Part shown: one piece after another, positions 1 through 5,270 of the stretch
Numbering within the stretch: position 1 is the stretch's first letter
Layout: the number at the start of each line of letters is the position of its first letter
Origin: an uncultured Verrucomicrobiales bacterium
GTDB taxonomy: Bacteria; Verrucomicrobiota; Verrucomicrobiia; Verrucomicrobiales; Akkermansiaceae
Assembly: GCA_937952875.1 (NCBI GenBank)
Contig: CALFDI010000004.1
Coordinates: 1 to 6,461 of the forward strand
Direction: 5' to 3'
Length of the DNA: 6,461 bases
Made by a program: the position numbers and the translations under genes
Notes under the pieces: generated by a model
Told to the model about the DNA's origin: nothing
Database searches by the model: none
The model's input: the letters and a program-made list of their open reading frames with translations, nothing else

Positions 1-1547
1 AAGACTTTTCCGCTCAGATCTGGCACCCAGTAGACGAGTATCAGTGGAAGCACACATTTGATCCCTCCGGTATCACCTCCCCCTGCATCTACGAAGCCCA
101 CATAGGGATGGCCGGAGAAGAGCCGCGCGTTCATAGCTACCGAGAGTTCGCTGATCAGATGATCCCACGCATTGCAAAAGGCGGCTATAACATCGTTCAG
201 CTCATGGCCATCGCAGAGCACCCGTATTACGGATCATTCGGTTACCATGTCTCGAACTTTTTCGCACCATCATCACGCTTTGGCACACCTGAGGATCTTA
301 AATACCTCATCGATACCGCACATGCGCACGGCCTAGCTGTCTTGATGGACATCGTCCACTCACACTCGGTGAAAAATATCGCCGAAGGGCTCAATGATTT
401 TGATGGATCTGGTGGGCAGTATTTCCGTGCGGAACATCCTCAATGGGACTCCATGGTCTTCGACTACGGGAAACAGGAAGTGCAAAATTTCCTTCTCTCT
501 AACACTCGTTACTGGTTAGAGGAATTCCACTTCGATGGGTATCGCTATGACGGCATCACCTCTATGCTCTACTACCATTTCGGTAATGAGAGTTTTGACC
601 ATTACGACAAATATTTTAAACATGGCGTAGATGAAAATGCCGTGCTTTACCTGCAGCTCGCCAATGACTTGATTCAAAAAATCAAACCTGGAGCCATCTG
701 CATCGCTGAAGATATGAGCGGCATGCCTGGACTATGTAGACCTACTAGCGAAGGAGGAGTTGGATTCACTCATCGCCTAGCCATGGGCATTCCAGACTAC
801 TGGATCAAGCTACTCAAGCATCAACGTGACGAAGACTGGGATCTCAATGCCATGTGGGACACTCTCAGCAATCGCAGACACGGAGAAGCGAACATTTCCT
901 ACGTCGAATCACATGATCAGGCCCTCGTCGGCGATAAAACCATCGCCTTCTGGCTCATGGATAAAGAGATGTATTGGGACATGAACATCGAGTCTAAAAA
1001 CCCGATCATCGACCGCGGAATCGCCCTGCATAAACTCATTCGCCTCATCACTGCAAGCGCAGGAGGAGAAGGCTTTCTTACCTTCATTGGGAATGAATTT
1101 GGTCATCCAGAATGGGTCGATTTCCCACGCGAGGGCAACAACTGGTCTTATAAACATTGTCGTCGCCTCTGGTCTGTTGCTGATAATGAAGAACTACGCT
1201 ACAAGCACCTGTTAGACTTTGACGCAGCACTCATCACCTTCCTCACAAAAGCTAATATCCTAGCTGCAAATCCTGCCCAAGCCCTCCAGATTCATGGCAC
1301 TGATCGAGTGATGGCCTTTGAGCGTAATAACGCCATCTTTGTCGTCAATCTCTCTGCTGAGACTGCATACGTCGACTACGGAATACCAGTGCATAACCAA
1401 GTCGATCACTCGATCGTCCTGAACAGTGATCGCTCAGGATACGGCGGCTTCGCCCGCATAGATGAGTCCGTTACCTACCCCGTCATAGATGGCCAACTCA
1501 AGCTCTACCTCCCCCCAAGAGTCGCGATTGTGCTACAAGGAGCGTAG
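1..1547 (+). CDS. glgB: 1,4-alpha-glucan branching enzyme, eukaryote-like GH13 type (5' truncated by window)
   Basis: Transfers a cut alpha-1,4 glucan segment to a 6-hydroxyl, making alpha-1,6 branches in glycogen; expected to be cytosolic. The reading frame is open from base 3, so the gene begins outside the window; 514 residues are visible. Numbering from base 3, GH13 region I is DIVHSH (116-121), the nucleophile is Asp183 in GYRYD, the acid/base is Glu236 in AEDMSGMP, and the transition-state Asp305 lies in ESHDQALVGDK. The phrases YEAHIGM, FDGYRYDGITSML, GNEFGHPEW and the C-terminal PPRVAIVLQ closely resemble animal, fungal and plant branching enzymes (GH13 subfamily 8), not the E. coli GlgB subfamily. 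The TIM barrel and C-terminal beta domain are present; the N-terminal carbohydrate-binding domain is missing only because of the window edge. The last codons, GGA GCG TAG, lie inside the left repeat of the neighbouring transposase unit, but the protein ends where relatives end, so it is probably intact. Confidence 0.95.
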   Translation, partial: DFSAQIWHPVDEYQWKHTFDPSGITSPCIYEAHIGMAGEEPRVHSYREFADQMIPRIAKGGYNIVQLMAIAEHPYYGSFGYHVSNFFAPSSRFGTPEDLKYLIDTAHAHGLAVLMDIVHSHSVKNIAEGLNDFDGSGGQYFRAEHPQWDSMVFDYGKQEVQNFLLSNTRYWLEEFHFDGYRYDGITSMLYYHFGNESFDHYDKYFKHGVDENAVLYLQLANDLIQKIKPGAICIAEDMSGMPGLCRPTSEGGVGFTHRLAMGIPDYWIKLLKHQRDEDWDLNAMWDTLSNRRHGEANISYVESHDQALVGDKTIAFWLMDKEMYWDMNIESKNPIIDRGIALHKLIRLITASAGGEGFLTFIGNEFGHPEWVDFPREGNNWSYKHCRRLWSVADNEELRYKHLLDFDAALITFLTKANILAANPAQALQIHGTDRVMAFERNNAIFVVNLSAETAYVDYGIPVHNQVDHSIVLNSDRSGYGGFARIDESVTYPVIDGQLKLYLPPRVAIVLQGA

Positions 1548-1560
1548 CCCTTTAGGCTAC
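1544..1560 (+). repeat. Outer hairpin of left repeat
   Basis: GTAGCC (1544-1549) pairs with GGCTAC (1555-1560) across a five-base CTTTA loop. The right-hand copy has a four-base loop. The glgB stop codon is in the 5' arm. The 5' GTAG resembles the tetranucleotide that RAYT proteins recognise next to REP palindromes in studied systems; that role here is inferred. Confidence 0.75.
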
Positions 1561-2180
1561 TAGGTGCCTTGGCCTTCAGGCCAAAGAGTATAAAACTCTT
1601 CGCGCACATTCGCCTTCTCAGGATTAGCCTCAATATACCTCAAACATCTCTGGTAATGCCTCTCATCACGGATAATTCGATCAAAGTAGTCGCGCTGCCA
1701 CAAAGCCCCTTCTCTCTTCAGATAGCTATTGATCAATCGGCTCGTCGCTCCCTTGAGAGCATTCATGTAGTCACCAATTTTCATCTCTCCTAGTGTGACG
1801 AGTAAGTGAGCATGATTAGGCATGATCACTACACTCCGCAATACCACAGACTCCGATTCTAGATCATGGAGCTTTGCCATGATAGTAGCTCGAACATCTT
1901 TCTCTTTCAGAACACATCTCCCATGTCCTAGATCCAACCACTTCTCTAACTTCAAAGAAACTTCACGATAGTATTTCTCTTCAGTTTCCTTGTCCCATGG
2001 CTTGGGATGTCTGGTTTCGAACAATCTGGCGGAGTCTTTGAGTTCTATAATTTTTTCTGGAGGAATCGAATCAGCTAGGCGGAATGTTATGAAATATGTG
2101 GCATTCTCTTGAGACCAGTGTGGGAGTTTTGTCCGTGTGGTCGTGACTTGTTGCCGGTTAAATGGAGTGATGTTATCCAT
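1560..2180 (-). CDS. REP-associated tyrosine transposase (RAYT, Y1/HUH family)
   Basis: A 206-residue member of the IS200-like Y1 transposase superfamily. These HUH enzymes cut and join single-stranded DNA at hairpins through a tyrosine and are linked to REP elements. Numbering from the ATG at 2180, the N-terminal part has LPHW and TYFITFRLADS (about 19-37), the HUH motif is His-Ala-His at 123-125 inside MPNHAHLLV, and the likely catalytic tyrosine is Tyr182 in RYIEANPEKA, after WQRDYFDRIIRDERHY. All key residues are present and there is no frameshift. An in-frame GTG at 2210 would add ten residues, but it lies inside the right repeat; I prefer the ATG because the added residues simply translate the hairpin. 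No clear Shine-Dalgarno precedes either start. The gene follows kbl on the same strand and converges on glgB, so it may be expressed by read-through from the kbl transcript. Confidence 0.9.
   Translation of the reverse strand: MDNITPFNRQQVTTTRTKLPHWSQENATYFITFRLADSIPPEKIIELKDSARLFETRHPKPWDKETEEKYYREVSLKLEKWLDLGHGRCVLKEKDVRATIMAKLHDLESESVVLRSVVIMPNHAHLLVTLGEMKIGDYMNALKGATSRLINSYLKREGALWQRDYFDRIIRDERHYQRCLRYIEANPEKANVREEFYTLWPEGQGT
1569..1584 (+). repeat. Inner hairpin of left repeat
   Basis: TTGGCC (1569-1574), loop TTCA (1575-1578), GGCCAA (1579-1584): a perfect 6-bp stem. Its right-end counterpart has AAGGCC/GGCCTT with the same loop, so the two outer base pairs are swapped on both arms. 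On the minus strand it encodes the WPEGQ near the RAYT C-terminus. Confidence 0.75.
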
Positions 2181-2188
2181 GAACTGAT

Positions 2189-2204
2189 AAGGCCTGAAGG
2201 CCTT
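2189..2204 (-). repeat. Inner hairpin of right repeat
   Basis: On the plus strand AAGGCC (2189-2194), loop TGAA, GGCCTT (2199-2204): a perfect 6-bp stem ending eight bases upstream of the preferred RAYT ATG. On the minus strand the loop reads TTCA, the same as in the left copy. Confidence 0.75.
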
Positions 2205-2213
2205 TGGCACCTA

Positions 2214-2229
2214 GTAGCCTAAAGGCTAC
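2214..2229 (-). repeat. Outer hairpin of right repeat
   Basis: GTAGCC (2214-2219), loop TAAA on the plus strand, GGCTAC (2224-2229): a perfect 6-bp stem just downstream of kbl. It lacks the extra loop base found in the left copy. Confidence 0.75.
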
Positions 2230-2235
2230 GCTCCA

Positions 2236-3432
2236 CTAATAAACTCCGAGTTCCTTACCGACTGACTGGAAGGCTTCGAGTGCTTGATCGAGATGATCTT
2301 TCGTATGAGCTGCAGAGATTTGTGTTCTAATACGTGCGCGCTCTTTAGGGACCACTGGGAAGAAGAAGCCGATGGCATAGATATTCTTCTCAAGAAGCTT
2401 TCTAGAAAATTCTTGAGCGAGTGTGGCGTCTTTTAAGAGGACAGGTGAGATCGGATGTTGATCACCTAAGATTTCAAATCCTGTGGAAGCTAAGTTCTTG
2501 CGGAAATAATCTGTATTCTCTTTCACCTTATCAGCTAGTTCATTTGAGGCAGTGAGAATTTCTAACACCTTGAGAGAAGCAGCGACGATGGCTGGAGCAA
2601 TCGTGTTAGAAAAGAGATACGGGCGAGATCGTTGGCGAAGGATATCGATAATTTCCTTACGGCCTGATGTGTAGCCTCCTGAGGCACCACCGAGAGCTTT
2701 CCCCAATGTCCCAGTTGTTAGATCGATCTTACCAAATAAACCACAGTGCTCATGTGTGCCGCGTCCATTTTCTCCGAGAAATCCAGTAGAGTGACAATCG
2801 TCAAAGTGAACGAGAGCATTATACTTATCTGCAAGTGCGTGAATGCCAGCAAGGTCTGCAATAACGCCATCCATGGAGAATGATCCATCAGTCGTAATCA
2901 GCTTATGACGCGCACCAGCTTCATCTGCTGCTTTTAGTTGCGCCTCGAGATCTGCAAGATCGTTATTGGCATAGCGAAAGCGCTTAGCCTTACACAGACG
3001 GACTCCATCAATGATGGACGCATGGTTTAACGCATCTGAAATAATAGCATCTTCCGTTGTGAGAATGCTCTCAAACAATCCACCATTCGCATCGAAACAA
3101 GATGGATAGAGAATCGTATCCTCGGTGCCAAGGTAGGTGCTGAGAGCCTGCTCTAACTGGCGGTGGAGGTCCTGTGTGCCACAGATAAAGCGCACGGAAG
3201 ACATTCCAAAACCACGTGTATCAATTGCTGCTCGCGCTGCTTCACAGACCTCCGGATGATTCGACAGGCCGAGATAATTATTCGCGCACATATTGATCAC
3301 TTCACGTCCATCTTGAAGTGTGATCATGGCGTCTTGTGGTGAGGAAATGATATACTCCTCCTTAAAAAGTCCACTTTCTGTAATCTCACTGAGTGTCTGA
3401 GTGAGCTGGTTTTGGAAATCTGCTGTTAACAT
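2236..3432 (-). CDS. kbl: Glycine C-acetyltransferase (2-amino-3-ketobutyrate CoA ligase)
   Basis: PLP enzyme that splits 2-amino-3-ketobutyrate with CoA into glycine and acetyl-CoA, the second step of threonine catabolism after Tdh. From the ATG at 3432 it has 398 residues, the same as my recall of E. coli Kbl, and aligns end to end with it. Key residues: the PLP lysine Lys245 in [10 protein letters not shown], His137 in SDALNHAS (stacks on PLP), Asp211 and His214 in DDCHSTGF, and Arg369 in ARIRTQ (substrate carboxylate). The fold-type I alpha-oxoamine synthase signature is complete. A TTG at 3468 would add twelve residues, but that extension overlaps the tdh stop region and is absent from relatives, so the ATG is preferred; no strong Shine-Dalgarno is visible for either. 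It starts 28 bases after the tdh stop on the same strand, so the two are very likely cotranscribed. Its own stop is one base from the RAYT-unit repeat. Confidence 0.96.
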   Translation of the reverse strand: MLTADFQNQLTQTLSEITESGLFKEEYIISSPQDAMITLQDGREVINMCANNYLGLSNHPEVCEAARAAIDTRGFGMSSVRFICGTQDLHRQLEQALSTYLGTEDTILYPSCFDANGGLFESILTTEDAIISDALNHASIIDGVRLCKAKRFRYANNDLADLEAQLKAADEAGARHKLITTDGSFSMDGVIADLAGIHALADKYNALVHFDDCHSTGFLGENGRGTHEHCGLFGKIDLTTGTLGKALGGASGGYTSGRKEIIDILRQRSRPYLFSNTIAPAIVAASLKVLEILTASNELADKVKENTDYFRKNLASTGFEILGDQHPISPVLLKDATLAQEFSRKLLEKNIYAIGFFFPVVPKERARIRTQISAAHTKDHLDQALEAFQSVGKELGVY

Positions 3433-3460
3433 ATGTGAGTGTAAAAAATTGATTGAGAAA

Positions 3461-4495
3461 TTAGCCAAGGTCGGCCCAGTTTAAGATCACTTTGCCAGAG
3501 CTACCTTCGCTCATAGCCTGGAATCCTTTTTCAAATTCGGTGTAGTGGTAACGGTGAGTAATAACGTCTTCGATGCTGAGTCCGGACTGGATCATGGAAG
3601 TCATCTCATACCATGTGCTATACATCTTACGGCCATAGATGCCCTTTATCGTAAGAGAATTAAATATGATCTGATCCCAATCGATCCCGACATTATTCTC
3701 GAGAATGCCGAGTAGAGCGATCTTTCCACCGTGCCGCATATTCGCGATGAGATCACGGAAGGCTTGAGCATTTCCAGACATCTCAAGGGCCACATCAAAC
3801 CCTTCTCTCATACCAAGGTCTTCTTGCACCTGAGGCAGAGTTTCTGAGCGGACATCGACAGTGCGTGTCGCTCCTAACTTTTGAGCCAGAGTTAAGCGCT
3901 CTGGATTGACATCAGTGACGACGACATGACGCGCACCAGCGTGCTTCGCTATAGCAGCAGCCATACACCCAATCGGGCCAGCACCAGTAATTAAGACGTC
4001 TTCTCCTAGGAGTGGAAAGGTGAGCGCTGTGTGTGTCGCATTTCCAAATGGGTCAAAAATCGCAGCTGTATCCTTAGAAACTTCAGGCGCGAGTTTCCAA
4101 ACATTCGTCGCGGGAAGGGAAATGTATTCAGCAAAGGCCCCTGGAAAGTTAATACCAACTCCACGGGTGCTACGACAATAGTGGCGACGACCAGCTAAAC
4201 AGTTCCGACAGCGACCACAAATAAGATGCCCTTCTCCTGAGACGAGATCTCCGATTTGTAAATAGTCGACTTGGGCCCCTAGCTCTACGATCCGTCCGAC
4301 GAATTCATGTCCGATGACCATAGGAACAGGGATATTTTTCTGTGCCCAATCATCCCATTTATAGATGTGAAGGTCGGTGCCACAAATGCCAGTCCGGTCA
4401 ATCTGAATTAAGACATCGCGAGGACCAATCTGCGGCATTGGCACATCGCACAAGGTGAGACCCTTGGCATTCTGGTCTTTTACAATCGCTTTCAC
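3461..4495 (-). CDS. tdh: L-threonine 3-dehydrogenase (zinc, NAD-dependent)
   Basis: Oxidises L-threonine to 2-amino-3-ketobutyrate with NAD+; the product goes to Kbl, encoded next. The protein has 344 residues (E. coli about 341) and belongs to the zinc-dependent medium-chain dehydrogenases. The catalytic zinc site is Cys38 ([15 protein letters not shown]), His63 and Glu64 (GHEFVG). The structural zinc cysteines are 93, 96, 99 and 107 in CGRCRNC and the following HYC. The Rossmann motif GAGPIG is at 171-176, and Asp195 in VTDVN fits NAD preference. [11 protein letters not shown] and [13 protein letters not shown] are Tdh-specific and argue against sorbitol or other alcohol dehydrogenases. 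The start is a GTG: MKAI then aligns with the E. coli N-terminus. An ATG four bases upstream is out of frame and runs only 33 codons. The gene follows thiE after a 111-base gap and precedes kbl. Confidence 0.96.
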   Translation of the reverse strand: MKAIVKDQNAKGLTLCDVPMPQIGPRDVLIQIDRTGICGTDLHIYKWDDWAQKNIPVPMVIGHEFVGRIVELGAQVDYLQIGDLVSGEGHLICGRCRNCLAGRRHYCRSTRGVGINFPGAFAEYISLPATNVWKLAPEVSKDTAAIFDPFGNATHTALTFPLLGEDVLITGAGPIGCMAAAIAKHAGARHVVVTDVNPERLTLAQKLGATRTVDVRSETLPQVQEDLGMREGFDVALEMSGNAQAFRDLIANMRHGGKIALLGILENNVGIDWDQIIFNSLTIKGIYGRKMYSTWYEMTSMIQSGLSIEDVITHRYHYTEFEKGFQAMSEGSSGKVILNWADLG

Positions 4496-4606
4496 TCATG
4501 AATCCGTAGCAGTTTGCGTTGATATTAAAATACAAAAGGACACCTCTTTCTAAAGCGTGCCTTATACCCAGTTATCACTCCTCCACCTCTCTGAATCCAG
4601 AGCGAT
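4496..4606 (-). promoter_or_regulatory. thiE-tdh intergenic region with a possible weak promoter for tdh-kbl
   Basis: This is the largest gap in the window. On the minus strand it has a plausible but poor sigma70-type pair: TTTAGA (4554-4549) and TATTTT (4532-4527), 16 bases apart, in a locally AT-rich stretch about 30 bases before the tdh GTG. Each matches four of six consensus positions, which could occur by chance. A small 5-bp hairpin (4589-4602) follows thiE without a T-run. The size of the gap, compared with the 7-base accC-thiE spacing, is the main reason to suspect separate control of tdh-kbl. Confidence 0.25.
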
Positions 4607-5263
4607 TCATTCGCCAGACTGCAGAGCATTTACTATATCTCTCGAAGCCTGAGTCACATCATCTGCCAGCAAAATTTGTGAGACCACGACGACACGCTTC
4701 GCTCCTGCCGCTATGACCTGATCTAATGTCTGAGGAGTGATACCACCTATGCAAAAGAGAGGCATGGTCGGCGAAATATCTCGTTCAACAGTCGCTATAT
4801 TTTCCAAACCAATTCCAGGACGTCCCTTCTTCGTAGGAGTAGGAAACAGTGGTCCAAAGCCTCCATGATCAAAGCCCTCCTTCATAGCAGCATGCGCTTG
4901 TTCGACGGAGTGAGTCGAACGGCCCACGAGCATTTCTGGCCCTACTATGGCTCTAGCAGTCGATAAGTCTCCATCATCCTGGCCGATATGGACACCATCT
5001 GCGCCGACCTCTACAGCTATGTTCGCATGGTCGTTTACGATAAAAGGGATACGCGCTGCCTCACACACTGGCTGTATCAGACGTGCGAGGCTAAGTATTT
5101 CTCCTTCTGTAAATCCCTTAGCGCGTAGCTGAATGATGCCCGCACCACCGTCTATGAGCTGCTGCGCGCGCTGAGCCACATCACTCGGCGCAGTGTAGCC
5201 GAGGTCAACTATGCCATAAAACACAGCCGCCTTGACGGCATCGAGACGTTCCTGGCGAGTCAT
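4607..5263 (-). CDS. thiE: Thiamine phosphate synthase
   Basis: Joins hydroxymethylpyrimidine diphosphate and thiazole phosphate to make thiamine phosphate; cytosolic TIM-barrel enzyme. The protein has 218 residues, normal for the family. Motifs in order: FYGIVD (15-20), QLRAKG with Arg47 and Lys49 (pyrophosphate contacts), VNDH with Asn77 and Asp78 (Mg/substrate), GVHIGQDD (90-97), GRSTHS with Ser116, GPLFPTPTKKG with Thr142, Thr144 and Lys145 (thiazole phosphate side), and CIGGI (171-175). The segment before GPLF reads FDHGGFGP where most relatives have a DYIG-like sequence, a mild oddity. The ATG start lies 7 bases after the accC stop, with an AAAGGG Shine-Dalgarno-like stretch across the end of accC, so accC and thiE are probably cotranscribed. 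No thiamine riboswitch (TPP box) is visible in front of it, and other thi genes are not adjacent. Confidence 0.93.
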   Translation of the reverse strand: MTRQERLDAVKAAVFYGIVDLGYTAPSDVAQRAQQLIDGGAGIIQLRAKGFTEGEILSLARLIQPVCEAARIPFIVNDHANIAVEVGADGVHIGQDDGDLSTARAIVGPEMLVGRSTHSVEQAHAAMKEGFDHGGFGPLFPTPTKKGRPGIGLENIATVERDISPTMPLFCIGGITPQTLDQVIAAGAKRVVVVSQILLADDVTQASRDIVNALQSGE

Positions 5264-5270
5264 CTTTTCA

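Larger units (their letters stand above)
1539..1584 (+). repeat. Left inverted repeat of the RAYT unit (two hairpins)
   Basis: The first 30 bases match the reverse complement of 2206-2234 except for one extra C at 1550. The remaining 16 bases form the inner hairpin. The repeat contains the last codons and stop of glgB (TAG at 1545-1547) and, on the other strand, the stop of the RAYT gene (1560-1562) plus the codons for its C-terminal WPEGQGT. It is therefore partly coding on both strands. Lying between two convergent genes, it could also end transcription from both sides, but neither hairpin is followed by a clear T-run. Confidence 0.85.
1539..2234 (-). mobile_element. RAYT transposase unit bracketed by inverted REP-like double hairpins
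   Basis: A 696-base unit containing one RAYT gene between two 46-base inverted repeats (1539-1584 and 2189-2234). Each repeat has an outer hairpin with a GTAGCC/GGCTAC stem and an inner hairpin with a GGCC/GGCC core. This matches the known association of RAYT proteins with REP palindromes, which often carry a 5' GTAG. The unit sits between the end of glgB and the end of kbl, with almost no spare sequence on either side. I see no target-site duplication just outside the repeats, as expected for single-strand HUH transposases. The gene and both repeats look intact. Whether the whole unit moves, or the transposase mainly acts on REP repeats elsewhere in the genome, cannot be decided from one locus. 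Confidence 0.8.
2189..2234 (-). repeat. Right inverted repeat of the RAYT unit (two hairpins)
   Basis: Inverted copy of the left repeat. From base 2234 inward on the minus strand, 29 bases match the left copy with one missing C, followed by one extra A and the inner hairpin. It fills the gap between the kbl stop and the RAYT ATG, so in a transcript running from kbl both hairpins would form in the RAYT leader. It could act as a kbl terminator or shield the RAYT start, but no T-run supports a standard intrinsic terminator. Confidence 0.85.

Noticed and set aside
909..1157. 82-codon open frame on the minus strand inside glgB
   Set aside because: It lies fully within a strongly conserved glgB coding region and resembles no family I recognise.
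1531..2242. Target-site duplication flanking the RAYT unit
   Set aside because: The bases just outside the repeats (CTACAA on the left, ACTAAT on the right) are not a convincing direct repeat.
4398..4499. Out-of-frame ATG four bases before the tdh GTG, as an overlapping small gene
   Set aside because: It gives only 33 codons that run inside tdh and matches nothing I know; the in-frame GTG aligns perfectly with the family N-terminus.
4525..4578. 17-codon frame with GTG start after GGAGGA upstream of tdh, as a leader peptide
   Set aside because: The purine-rich stretch abuts the GTG without proper spacing, the peptide contains only one threonine, and there is no attenuator-like alternative hairpin.
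4589..4602. Hairpin CTCTG-AATC-CAGAG just after thiE, as a terminator
   Set aside because: The stem has only 5 bp and no T-run follows on the minus strand, so an intrinsic terminator is not supported.
4519..4716. 65-codon plus-strand open frame covering the thiE-tdh gap
   Set aside because: Half of it overlaps thiE antisense, its composition is unremarkable, and it has no recognisable domain.
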